Assembly: GCA_964521715.1 (NCBI GenBank) | Contig: CAZFSS010000008.1 | Location: 1-64,000 of the forward strand | Origin: DAOVRD01 sp964521715 | Lineage (GTDB): Bacteria > Planctomycetota > Brocadiia > SM23-32 | Reading direction: 5' to 3' | Length of the DNA stretch: 64,000 nt | Shown: positions 15,665 through 23,684 of the stretch, piece by piece | Layout of the letters: the number at the start of each line of letters is the position of its first letter | Position numbering within the stretch: position 1 is the first letter of the stretch | Made by a program: the position numbers and the translations under genes | The notes under the pieces: generated by a model | Seen by the model: only the letters and a program-made list of their open reading frames with translations | What the model was told of the DNA's origin: nothing | Database searches by the model: none

Positions 15665-16930
15665 TCAGGGGATCGAGTCCACGGCGCGTTTCAGGCGCTC
15701 CAGGTTCTCTGGCGTGTAGGCGGCCTGTGTTCGGTCCGACTTGTGGCCCAGCAGGCGCTCCCGGTCCCCGATATCCACGCCGGCGGTCGCCATCGCGTCG
15801 TTTGCATACACCCGCCAGCAGTGAAACGAGAGGTCGGGCGCTACCTTCTTGGCGCGCCGGTTCCAATGCTTCAGGAAGCCGTGGGCGTACTTGACGGTGC
15901 CGTCCTTGGCTTTGTAGTCGCCGGCGTCCAGGAGCCGCCCCTTCTTCCGCTTCCGCAGCAGTTCGTTGACCAGCGGCTCCAGCTTGTCGGCCACGGGCAC
16001 GAGCCTTTCGCTGGCCACCGTCTTCACGCTGCGGCCAGGTCCCTGGCCCGTCACGCGGAAGCAGCGCACGCCACGCGTTTGCACCACGTCCTCCCCGCGG
16101 AGTTGTGCGAGCTCGCTGACACGGCAGCCCGTGTATCGCGCCAGCATCGGCATGGCCCGCCAGGTCAGCGCGGCGATGGCGTCGGGCCGGGGCAAGCCCA
16201 TCAGAGTCTCGGCTTCCTCAGGCGTGGGAGCCCGCTTGTGTCCGGGTGAGACTCGGGCGACGCCTACACCATCGAAGGGATTGTCCTTGCGGCTCACACG
16301 CCCTTCGCCCAGCAGCCAACGGAACAGGCGGCGGAGGTCCTGAAGGTGCCGCTCAACGGACGTGGCCGACAGCTTCCGCTCCCCTTCCTGGGCCGGTATC
16401 GGCGGGCCGGCCCGACGTTGCCACGTGGCCGGCAGAGTCAGGAGCGTGTCGCGCAGCCCAGTCGCGTCTCTCTTGGTGAGCCCGTTCACGTCCGCGTCCG
16501 GGCCGAGCAACTGGCACGCCGCATCGAGGGAGGCGGCATACTTGCGGAGGGACGCGGGAGCGTAGGAGCGTGACGAGCGAAGGTAGGCGACGAACTGATC
16601 GGCGGCAGTGCGGAGAGTCAACGTCTTGGTGGGCAGCCCGGTCAGCCCGGGGCGGAGCTCCCGGAAGCGTTCTGCGATCTCCGCGTCGGCCTGGGCGGCA
16701 GCTTCGGCGATCTGCTGAACGAACCGGCCGGCGTAGGTGGCCGCCAGGAGCGGGGTCAGGTATCGGTCCCGGATCTGCTGCGCCGTTTTCAGGTCCGCCG
16801 TGGCAAGACTGGCAACGAATTCGCGCGGCTTTCCGCTCTCGGCTTCTCCGAGTCCCCATTCTTTTGGCGGGCTGGGGACACGGATGTACCATTGCCGGCC
16901 GCGCCTTTGCAGATACTTCGTGTCGGCCAT
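15665..16930 (-). CDS. tRNA-proximal tyrosine recombinase (integrase)
   Basis: 421 residues from the ATG at 16930, preceded by AAGGAGAGGG; a start at 16984 is less likely. The N-terminal part (KYLQRRGRQWYIRVPSP) is the DUF6538/arm-binding-like opening common in planctomycete integrases, followed by a core-binding domain. The catalytic domain has Arg in GCRVSELAQL, a Lys in the beta hairpin, HCWR (HxxR), LLGH and Tyr in AAYTPEN. The gene starts 85 bp from the 3' end of tRNA-Ala on the same strand, so it is the probable integrase of the island, using the tRNA 3' end as attachment site. Confidence 0.9.
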   Translation of the reverse strand: MADTKYLQRRGRQWYIRVPSPPKEWGLGEAESGKPREFVASLATADLKTAQQIRDRYLTPLLAATYAGRFVQQIAEAAAQADAEIAERFRELRPGLTGLPTKTLTLRTAADQFVAYLRSSRSYAPASLRKYAASLDAACQLLGPDADVNGLTKRDATGLRDTLLTLPATWQRRAGPPIPAQEGERKLSATSVERHLQDLRRLFRWLLGEGRVSRKDNPFDGVGVARVSPGHKRAPTPEEAETLMGLPRPDAIAALTWRAMPMLARYTGCRVSELAQLRGEDVVQTRGVRCFRVTGQGPGRSVKTVASERLVPVADKLEPLVNELLRKRKKGRLLDAGDYKAKDGTVKYAHGFLKHWNRRAKKVAPDLSFHCWRVYANDAMATAGVDIGDRERLLGHKSDRTQAAYTPENLERLKRAVDSIP

Positions 16931-17015
16931 CGGTCCCTCTCCTTGCGTAACCGATGGCGTGCGCGGCCTTTTCGGCGTTGGCATAAGCCCTTGTCCACCA
17001 ATCAGATAAAGAAGA

Positions 17016-17091
17016 TGGTGGAGACGAGGGGATTCGAACCCCCGGCCTCGGCAGTGCGAGTGCCGCGCTCTCCCAGCTGAGCTACGTCCCC
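17016..17091 (-). tRNA. tRNA-Ala (anticodon CGC)
   Basis: 76 nt with CCA encoded. The acceptor stem is 7 bp (one G-U), the D arm has AGCTCAGCTGGGAGAGC, the anticodon stem is CGGCA/TGCCG with loop CTCGCAC giving anticodon CGC (codon GCG), and the T arm is GGGGGTTCGAATCCCC. The 3' end faces the integrase gene at 15665-16930. Confidence 0.95.
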
Positions 17092-17169
17092 ACCCTAGAG
17101 CGCATTATAGGGAGTCCCGGCGTGCATGGCAAGCAATCGCGTCCGCGCCCCCGCATTCCCCCCGCGCCG

Positions 17170-18363
17170 TCAGGCGGAGGGCTTGCCGACGAACTTGGGC
17201 ATCAGGTCGTGGCCCTGCTCTATGACGACGTCCGTCGCGCGCGCGTGTGCCTCCGTGAACGGGCGACCGGACCGCGCCTCCACTCCGGCGCCCCACATGA
17301 CGAACGGCACCTGGTCACGCTTGTGCTTTCCGTCTTCGACGGACGTGACGTGATCCGGCATGACGAGCAGACGCAGTCCCTGGTCGGCGCACTGGGCCAT
17401 GATCGGGCCGACGATCTCGCGGTCGATCTGCTCCAGGGCCCTAATCTTGCCCTGAAGGTCCTGATCGTGCGCGGCCTCGTCGGGCGCCTCAATGTGGACG
17501 AATACCAGGTCGTGAGTCCGCAGGCCGTCAACGGCGTATCGGCCCTTTGCCGCGTAATCCGTGTCCACGTAACCGGTTGCGCCGGGAACCGTTATGACGT
17601 CCCAGCCGATGAGGCGGCCGATCCCCCGAACCAAATTGACGGCGCTGATGACGCCGCCCGCCAGACCGAAGCGCGACCGGAAGCTCTTCAGGGCGGGCGT
17701 CTGCCCCTGCCCCCAGAGCCAGATCATGTTGGCCGGGTTGCGGCCCAGGTCCACGCGGACGTGGTTGACTTCGTGCGCCTCGAGCACGCTGCGCGAGCGC
17801 TCCATCAGGTCGACGAGCAGCTCGGCGTTCTCGCCCCGGGGGTAGTTCTGCCTGAGCGGTTGCCCGACCACGTCGTGAGGCGGCACGGTCTCGACGGCCA
17901 GGGCCAGCGGACCGCGATACATCATGATGTGCCGGTAGCTTGTGCCCGCGTGGAAGGTGAGCTCATTGGTTCCCAGCCGCTGGTTCAGGGCCTCGACCAG
18001 CGCGCCGGCCTCTTCGTTGGATATGTGGCCGGCGGTGAAGTCCTCCAGCGTCTCCTGTCCGGCGGTGATAAGGTTGCACCGGACGGCCCAGTCGCGCGGT
18101 CCCATCTGGATGCCCATGTCGGCGGCTTCCAGCGGCCCCCGGCCGGTGTAGTTCTCGACCGGGTCGTACCCGACCACGCTCATGATGGCGACGGAACTGC
18201 CCGGCGTCATGCGGGGCGGAATGTGACAGGTCAGGCCCAGCAGGCCCTCCTGCGCGGCGCGGTCCATGTTGGGCGTTCGCGCCGCCTCCAGAGGCGTCTT
18301 CTCCCCGAGCTTCGCCACGGGATAGTCGGCCGCGCCGTCGGGAACGATGACGCAGTACTTCAT
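17170..18363 (-). CDS. apgM: ApgM-family phosphoglycerate mutase homologue, proposed homoserine kinase
   Basis: 397 residues from the ATG at 18363 with GGGAGG upstream. The start (KYCVIVPDGAADYP), the phosphoacceptor-region Ser in TPGSSVAIMSVVGYDP and the C-terminal metal-site words (HIEAPDEAAHDQD, VMPDHVTSVEDGKHKRDQVPF) identify the alkaline-phosphatase-superfamily, cofactor-independent, archaeal-type phosphoglycerate mutase. A bacterial subset of this family, found beside homoserine dehydrogenase where ThrB is missing, is the proposed alternative homoserine kinase (TIGR02535). Here it follows hom by 46 bp on the same strand, so threonine synthesis is the likelier role than glycolysis. Confidence 0.87.
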   Translation of the reverse strand: MKYCVIVPDGAADYPVAKLGEKTPLEAARTPNMDRAAQEGLLGLTCHIPPRMTPGSSVAIMSVVGYDPVENYTGRGPLEAADMGIQMGPRDWAVRCNLITAGQETLEDFTAGHISNEEAGALVEALNQRLGTNELTFHAGTSYRHIMMYRGPLALAVETVPPHDVVGQPLRQNYPRGENAELLVDLMERSRSVLEAHEVNHVRVDLGRNPANMIWLWGQGQTPALKSFRSRFGLAGGVISAVNLVRGIGRLIGWDVITVPGATGYVDTDYAAKGRYAVDGLRTHDLVFVHIEAPDEAAHDQDLQGKIRALEQIDREIVGPIMAQCADQGLRLLVMPDHVTSVEDGKHKRDQVPFVMWGAGVEARSGRPFTEAHARATDVVIEQGHDLMPKFVGKPSA

Positions 18364-18409
18364 CCTGGCCTCCCCGGCGGCCGGAGCGCACTGCCGCCGA
18401 TTCACCTCG

Positions 18410-19711
18410 TCATATGTCTTCGACCCTGAGGACGCGCGTCCGGTCGCCCTGGACGACGTCCAGTGCGTCGATCCTCTCCAGCGCCGTCTTGAGCGACGCT
18501 TCCCGGGCCCGGTGCGTCATGAAGACGACCGGAACGAACTCCTCCCCCGGCGCAGCCAGCTCTTGCTGCCGCACGGAGGCGATGCTGATGTCCTCTTCGC
18601 CCAGTATGCCCGCCACCTTGGCCAGCACGCCCGGGCGGTCCAGGCAGTCGAGCCGGAAGTAGTAGCGCGTCTCGACGTCCCCCATCGGCACCAACCGGGC
18701 GTCGGGCACGTCGCCGAACTGGTTCAGGGCGGCGAACTGCGTCCCGTAGACGCCGAGCGCGACTCGAACGACGTCCGCCATGACGGCACTGGTGGTGGGC
18801 AGGCGCCCCGCGCCCTGCCCCGTCAGCACGATCTCGCCGGCCAGGCTCCCGTGGATGCACACTGCGTTGTAGACGCCGCCCACGCCCGCCAGCGGATGCG
18901 CCCGGCGCAGCAGCGCCGGATGGACCCGCAACTCCAGGCGGTCCGCGTGCCTGATGCCGACGGCGAGGAGCTTGAGGGTGTAGCCGAGCGCGCGCGCATA
19001 GCGCAGGTCGCGCAGCTCCACGTCGGCGATGCCTTCGCACGGGATGTCCCGGAGCTTCACGTTCAGGCCGAAGGCCAGCCTGCCCAGCACCGCCAGCTTG
19101 TGGGCCGAGTCAAGCCCTTCCACGTCGAGGCGCGGGTCGGCCTCCGCGTAGCCCTTCTCCTGGGCCTCTCCGAGGGCCCGGGCGTACGGCATGCCCGACT
19201 CCAGCATGCGGGTCAGGACGTAGTTGCACGTGCCGTTGACGATGCCATAGATGCTCTCGATGCGGTCGCCAACCAGGCCGTCCCGGACGGCGGCTATGAC
19301 CGGAATGCCGCCCGCGACGCTGCCTTCGAACGCGATGGAGCGCCCGTGGCGGCGGGCCAGCCGGTAGAGGGCGTCGCCGTGCTCGGCCAGCAGGGCCTTG
19401 TTGGCGGTCACGACGTCCTTGCCAGCCCTCAAGGCGCCTTCGACGACCCGTTTTGCGGCCGTCGTTCCGCCGAAGAGCTCGACGACGACGCTCACGTCGG
19501 GATCGCTCAGCGGTCCCTCCAGGTCGTCCGTCAGGATGACGCTTTCGGGCAGGGGCAGGGACCGCCGGATCTCGTCGACCCTGGCGTCGACGATGTACTT
19601 GAGCGCTATGCCGGCGCCCGCGTGGCCAGCCCCCGCCCCGCGCGAAAGCAGGGCCTCAGCCACGCCCCCGCCGACGGTTCCGCATCCGAAGAGGGCCACT
19701 TTGCACTGCAC
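18410..19711 (-). CDS. hom: Homoserine dehydrogenase with ACT domain
   Basis: 433 residues from a GTG at 19711-19709, preceded by AAGGACC; upstream codons to 19801 lie over the promoter. The NAD(P)-binding motif is GCGTVGGG at the N-terminus. KDVVTANKALLAEHG and NGTCNYVLTRM, together with EAQEKGYAEADPRLDVEGLDSAHKL split across two blocks, are signature regions of the catalytic domain. The C-terminal 80 residues (YYFRLDCLDRPGVLAKVAGIL) form an ACT domain for amino-acid feedback control. It reduces aspartate semialdehyde to homoserine and is followed by the proposed homoserine kinase. Confidence 0.95.
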   Translation of the reverse strand: MQCKVALFGCGTVGGGVAEALLSRGAGAGHAGAGIALKYIVDARVDEIRRSLPLPESVILTDDLEGPLSDPDVSVVVELFGGTTAAKRVVEGALRAGKDVVTANKALLAEHGDALYRLARRHGRSIAFEGSVAGGIPVIAAVRDGLVGDRIESIYGIVNGTCNYVLTRMLESGMPYARALGEAQEKGYAEADPRLDVEGLDSAHKLAVLGRLAFGLNVKLRDIPCEGIADVELRDLRYARALGYTLKLLAVGIRHADRLELRVHPALLRRAHPLAGVGGVYNAVCIHGSLAGEIVLTGQGAGRLPTTSAVMADVVRVALGVYGTQFAALNQFGDVPDARLVPMGDVETRYYFRLDCLDRPGVLAKVAGILGEEDISIASVRQQELAAPGEEFVPVVFMTHRAREASLKTALERIDALDVVQGDRTRVLRVEDI

Positions 19712-19771
19712 GGTTCGCAGGTCCTTGATCCGCAAAGGGAACCGACAAGCCGACTTCCGCCAAGACAGGAG

Positions 19772-19801
19772 AGTATAAACGCCCCCGACTGGGGGTGTCA
19801 A
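19772..19801 (-). promoter_or_regulatory. Predicted sigma-70 promoter of hom-apgM
   Basis: TTGACA (19801-19796) and TATACT (19777-19772) on the minus strand, 18 bp spacer, between the GH57 stop and the hom start. The spacer contains a CCCCC/GGGGG inverted repeat. It separates the threonine unit from the glycogen operon upstream. Confidence 0.6.
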
Positions 19802-19843
19802 TCGCGTGCAGGGGGTCCGGCCAGGCGCTCCCCTGCCCCGGGA

Positions 19844-21433
19844 TCATGAGCGGGCGGCGAACGCCGTGTAGTCCATCTCCACGAACGGGTCGTCAAGCCA
19901 CTCGTAAGTGCGGAGCCGGCCGGGGTCGATCCGGCCCGCTTCGACCTGCCCCATCAGGTCTCCGAAGCGGCCGATGAGGTCGTTGAAGCGACGCGTTGCG
20001 TACTGCCGGGCGGCGCCGGCGCTGATCAGGAAGGGCCAGTCGCTGCCCTGTGCCAGCATCAGTTCACGCGCGCACTGGTTGAGGGCACGGCGCAGCAGCC
20101 CATCGGCCGACGGGTGCTGCGAGGCGGCCCGGGCCAGCCGGCCCTCGGCGGACCGGAGGGGGCCGTACACCCAGTCGTTCGAGCCGTTCACCCACGACTC
20201 GAAGTAGCCGCCGTAGCCCCACGTCGAGGTCGCCGGGCGCCCCTCCTGCCGGACGGCGGCGCCGCCCTCCAGGTAATCCCGTGGCGTGAGGCATGCCAGC
20301 CCTTCGCTCCGCGCGACCAGCCGGAGGACGCATTCCAGGAACTCGAGGCCCTCGAACCACCAGTGGCCGAACAACTCCGCATCGTAGGGCGCAACGATGA
20401 CGGGCCCGATGCCCGTCGCGCCGCGCACGCGGCCGACCTGTTCGAGGCGCTGCCGGACGAAGTGCGCCGCATGCTCGGCCGCCCGTGCGCCGGCGGCTTC
20501 GGGATCGTACGGCTCCTTCCTGTCCAGCGGCACGTCGCCGGTCACGCGGTGGTACTTCAGCCCGAGGTGCCGCCGGACCCCGTCCGCGTGCAGGTAAGGG
20601 CGCACGTAGTCGAGCTCCGCGTCAAAGCCCAGGTCCCGGTGGAACTCGCGGTAGGCGGGATCCCCGGGGTAGCCCTCGTCGGCGCTCCAGACCTGCTTGG
20701 ACGTCTCCACGTCGCGCCCGAACGCAGACGGGCCCGCCGGCGTGGCCAGCGGCGCGAACACGCCGAAGCGCGGGCGCGGATCCGCCAGCAGCACTCCGTG
20801 CGTGTCAACGAAGAAGTAGCGGAGCCCGAAATCCGTGAGAAGCTCGTCGATGCCGGGACCGTACGCGCACTCAGGGAGCCAGAACCCCAACGGGCGCGCG
20901 CCGAAGTGTTTCTCGAAGCTCCGCAGCCCCACGGAGACCTGCGCCCGCCGGCCCTGTTCCGTCGCGACCAGGGGGAGCAGGGCGTGCGTCGCGGCCGAGC
21001 CGATCAGTTCGATCCGTCCGCGTTCCACAAGGCCCGCGAAACCCCGCAGCAGATCCAGGCCACAACGGTCCTGGTAGGTCTCAAGCACGGCCTGGTACCG
21101 CCCGGCATACAGGCACGCCGCGGCGTTGAACGGACCGCCCTGCGTGCGCTCCACCTCTTTCTCGGCCAGTTCGATGCGCGTGCGGAGGTACCTGACGCAT
21201 CGCTGCCGCAGCAAGTCGTTGGAGAGCATCTCGCACAGCGTGGGGCTGATCGAGAGCGTCAGCCGCGCCGGCACGCCGTCCGCCTCCAGCCGCTCGAGCA
21301 TCTGGAGCAGGGGGACGTAGGTTTCGGCGACCGCCTCGTAGAGCCAGTCCTCCTCCAGGAAGTCGTCATGCTCGGGGTGGCGGACGTAGGGCAGGTGGCA
21401 GTGCAGGACCGGTATCAGGAAGCCTTCAGCCAT
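19844..21433 (-). CDS. GH57 1,4-alpha-glucan branching enzyme
   Basis: 529 residues. HCHLPYVRHPE at the N-terminus, GSAATHALLPL, WLPECAYGPG with catalytic nucleophile E188, and VAPYDAELFGHWWFEG with acid D351 are the conserved regions of the GH57 (DUF1957-containing) branching enzymes. It transfers alpha-1,4 glucan segments to make alpha-1,6 branches in glycogen. The length matches the family (about 520-560 residues). The start overlaps the DUF4912 stop by 8 bp, and the gene ends the glycogen operon. A conventional GH13 GlgB is not seen in the window. Confidence 0.93.
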   Translation of the reverse strand: MAEGFLIPVLHCHLPYVRHPEHDDFLEEDWLYEAVAETYVPLLQMLERLEADGVPARLTLSISPTLCEMLSNDLLRQRCVRYLRTRIELAEKEVERTQGGPFNAAACLYAGRYQAVLETYQDRCGLDLLRGFAGLVERGRIELIGSAATHALLPLVATEQGRRAQVSVGLRSFEKHFGARPLGFWLPECAYGPGIDELLTDFGLRYFFVDTHGVLLADPRPRFGVFAPLATPAGPSAFGRDVETSKQVWSADEGYPGDPAYREFHRDLGFDAELDYVRPYLHADGVRRHLGLKYHRVTGDVPLDRKEPYDPEAAGARAAEHAAHFVRQRLEQVGRVRGATGIGPVIVAPYDAELFGHWWFEGLEFLECVLRLVARSEGLACLTPRDYLEGGAAVRQEGRPATSTWGYGGYFESWVNGSNDWVYGPLRSAEGRLARAASQHPSADGLLRRALNQCARELMLAQGSDWPFLISAGAARQYATRRFNDLIGRFGDLMGQVEAGRIDPGRLRTYEWLDDPFVEMDYTAFAARS

Positions 21434-21908
21434 GTCGGCGACGGGACGGTCGGCGGGCGCGCCGCGGCCGCGGCGCCCTGGGCCTGGAGGAACCGATGAA
21501 GAGCGCCGTTGACTCGTAGTTCAGGCCCGGAACGTGGCGGCCCCGCGCCGCCCGGAGCGGCTCGGCGAATCGGGGCGGGAACGCTCTGTTGCCGGCCTCC
21601 GAGGCCGGCCTGTCCCGGGGCACCTCAACCTGCTGCGTACGGCAGATGACGTGGACCCCCGCAAGCCGTTCCACGGCCAGCTCGAACTCGTACGTCCGGC
21701 CCGGCTCGACGTCCAGGTAGTGGTTCCCCGCGCGGGCGTCCACCGCGATCTCCCGGAGGGTGCCCTCCGCAACCTCGCGCGCCCGCAGCAGCCAGCGTCC
21801 GGCCACGCCGTCGGCGCCGCCGGTCAACTGCCAGTGCAGGAACACCGTCTGCGGATCGCGGACAAGCGCTGCGATCTCGCCCTTGATGTCATGTGGCATT
21901 GCGGACAC
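21426..21908 (-). CDS. DUF4912 domain protein
   Basis: 160 residues from a GTG at 21908 (an ATG three codons later is also possible). The segment IAALVRDPQTVFLHWQLTGG and later GNHYLDVEPGRTYEFELAV are the DUF4912 pattern, a small beta-rich domain commonly encoded beside glycogen and GH57 genes. The C-terminus is a basic Arg-rich tail. Its 8 bp overlap with the branching-enzyme gene suggests coupled translation and a role in the same process, perhaps glucan binding. No catalytic residues are apparent. Confidence 0.83.
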   Translation of the reverse strand: MSAMPHDIKGEIAALVRDPQTVFLHWQLTGGADGVAGRWLLRAREVAEGTLREIAVDARAGNHYLDVEPGRTYEFELAVERLAGVHVICRTQQVEVPRDRPASEAGNRAFPPRFAEPLRAARGRHVPGLNYESTALFIGSSRPRAPRPRRARRPSRRRHG

Positions 21909-21953
21909 TGTATGCTCGCCCCCCCCGGCTGCCTCAGGGCCGCGCCGCCGGGC

Positions 21954-23192
21954 TCAGAAGGCCGGGAAAGGCATGGCCTTGGGTACAACGACGACCCCGC
22001 CGTCGCTGACGGCGAAGTGCCGGTGATCCCACCCATGGTCGACGCCGATCCTGGCGCCGTCGGGTATCACGTTGGACTTGTCCACGATGGCCTTCCTGAT
22101 CACGACGTTTCGCCCCACGCAGGTGCCGTCCAGAATGAGTGACTGCTCGATGCGACTGCCCGCGCCAACCCGGACGCACGCTCCGATGATCGAGTCGGAC
22201 ACGTCGGCGCCGCAGATGACCGCGCCCCGGCAGATCAGGGAGTTGCGGACCCGGGATTCGGGCGCGTCCGGACCCGGCCCGGCCGCCCGGACCATCGCGG
22301 GCGGATCGCTGAATGAGCGCCCCCGGATGGGCCATCTCTGGTCGGAGAGATCCAACGGCGGCTCGGGGCCGAGCAGGTCCATGTGGGCCTCCCAGTAGAC
22401 GTCCAGCGTGCCGATGTCGCGCCAGTAGCCGCCGGGGAAAAGGTAGGCGAAGACCCGATCGCCCGCCGCGATCATGGCGGGCACCACGTCCCTGGCGAAG
22501 TCGTGCGTGCCGCCGCGCTTGGCGTCGTCGATCACCTGCCGGACGAGCCTATCGGTCTCGAAGGCATAGATGCCCATGGAGCACAGGCAGGCATCGTCCC
22601 TGCCCGTCATCGGTTCGGGCTCGGCCGGCTTCTCCTGGAAGCGGACGGCCCGGAGGTCCGGATCAACGCCGATGACGCCCAGGCGGCCGGCGGCCTCCTT
22701 GAGCGGACGCTCGACGCAGGCCACCGTGAGGTCCGCCCCCGTCTCCACGTGCCGGGCCAGCATCAGGGAGTAGTCCATGCGGTAGACGTGGTCGCCGCTG
22801 AGGATGAGGACGTGCCGGGGCCGCACGTGCTCGAGCGTGTAGATGTTCTCGTAGATGGCGTGGGCCGTGCCGAGGTACCAATCGCCGCTCATCCTGAGCT
22901 GCGGCGGCCGGGTCTCGATCCACTCGCCGAGCTCGGGGTTGAAGATGTTCCAGCCGAGCTTGATGTGGCGGTCCAGCGAGTCGCTCTTGTACTGGGTCAG
23001 CACGTGGACCTTACGCAGGCCGCTGTGGAGGCAGTTGCTGAGGGTGAAGTCAATGATCCGGTACGTGCCCGCGAAGGGCACGGCGGGCTTGGCGCGGTCC
23101 TTGGTCAGGGGATAGAGCCTCTCCCCTTGCCCGCCGGCCAGCACCATCACGAGCGTCTCTCTGAGTATGTCCGTGATGCTTTTGTCTGCCAT
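21954..23192 (-). CDS. glgC: Glucose-1-phosphate adenylyltransferase
   Basis: 412 residues, normal length. The nucleotidyltransferase motif is MVLAGGQGERLYPLTKDRAKPAVPFAG at residues 15-41, written here only as the family signature. HVLILSGDHVYRMDY, GDWYLGTAHAIYENI and GGYWRDIGTLDVYWEAHMDLL follow in the usual order. The C-terminal left-handed beta helix carries the allosteric region. It makes ADP-glucose for GlgA, the committed step of bacterial glycogen synthesis. It lies 88 bp after the response regulator and 45 bp before the DUF4912 gene. Confidence 0.96.
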   Translation of the reverse strand: MADKSITDILRETLVMVLAGGQGERLYPLTKDRAKPAVPFAGTYRIIDFTLSNCLHSGLRKVHVLTQYKSDSLDRHIKLGWNIFNPELGEWIETRPPQLRMSGDWYLGTAHAIYENIYTLEHVRPRHVLILSGDHVYRMDYSLMLARHVETGADLTVACVERPLKEAAGRLGVIGVDPDLRAVRFQEKPAEPEPMTGRDDACLCSMGIYAFETDRLVRQVIDDAKRGGTHDFARDVVPAMIAAGDRVFAYLFPGGYWRDIGTLDVYWEAHMDLLGPEPPLDLSDQRWPIRGRSFSDPPAMVRAAGPGPDAPESRVRNSLICRGAVICGADVSDSIIGACVRVGAGSRIEQSLILDGTCVGRNVVIRKAIVDKSNVIPDGARIGVDHGWDHRHFAVSDGGVVVVPKAMPFPAF

Positions 23193-23280
23193 GATGCCGG
23201 GCGCGCGCTTTCATGCTCGGGGCGTCCAGGCCGGTGCTTCCCCGTCCGCCGGCACGAGGAGCCGGGCGGGGCCCGCCGCG

Positions 23281-23658
23281 TCAGTCCGCACCTGCCGCTC
23301 CCCCTTTCTGGAGGGCCTGCTGCACGGCCTTCACCAGGGGGCCGACGTCGGCCGACTTGAGGATGTAGGCGTCCGCCGCCCAGCTCATGAAGTTGTCCTG
23401 GTACTCGCTGTAGCCCGTGTTGATGATCACCGGGATACCTCTGTCGTGGCTGAGTATCTTGGACATTGACTCGATGCCGTCCATCTTCTCCGGCAGGTTG
23501 ATGTCCATGATGACGACGTCCGGCTTCTGCTCCATGGCCAGTTGCAGGGCCGTTTTCCCGTCGGCGGCGCAGATGACCTCGTAGCCCCGGTCCTCCAGCT
23601 CCTGCCGGTAGAGCAGACGGACGTTTTCTTCGTCTTCTACGAGCAGGATTCTAGTCAT
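23281..23658 (-). CDS. Single-domain response regulator in the glycogen operon
   Basis: 125 residues: a stand-alone receiver domain. The acidic pocket is E8-D9, the phospho-acceptor D52 lies in VVIMDINLPEKMDG, the conserved Thr/Ser region is INTGYS, and Lys is in YILKSAD. There is no output domain, so it probably signals by protein contact or acts as a phosphate shuttle. It begins 26 bp after the stop of the large sensor kinase, which is its likely partner. It sits between glgA-kinase and glgC, which suggests a link to carbon-storage control; the target is unknown. Confidence 0.92.
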   Translation of the reverse strand: MTRILLVEDEENVRLLYRQELEDRGYEVICAADGKTALQLAMEQKPDVVIMDINLPEKMDGIESMSKILSHDRGIPVIINTGYSEYQDNFMSWAADAYILKSADVGPLVKAVQQALQKGGAAGAD

Positions 23659-23684
23659 TGTGGATCTCCCTTCCCCCTATGAGT

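Larger units (their letters stand above)
1..17091. mobile_element. Putative integrative island ending at tRNA-Ala(CGC); left end outside window
   Basis: All convincing genes from 1 to 16,930 lie on the minus strand and are accessory in type: restriction-modification, two tyrosine recombinases, replication-type proteins and phage-tail-like proteins. The right edge is a tRNA-Ala gene whose 3' end faces a tyrosine recombinase gene 85 bp away, the classic arrangement of a tRNA-integrating element. Beyond the tRNA the content becomes housekeeping. I found no second copy of the tRNA 3' end inside the window, so the left attachment site, if present, lies further left, or the stretch contains more than one element. 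The island boundary is inference; the gene content and the tRNA neighbour are seen directly. Confidence 0.55.

Noticed and set aside
17016..17091. tRNA 3'-end duplication as left attachment site inside the window
   Set aside because: The string GGGGATTCGAACCC with its flanks was found only at the tRNA itself.
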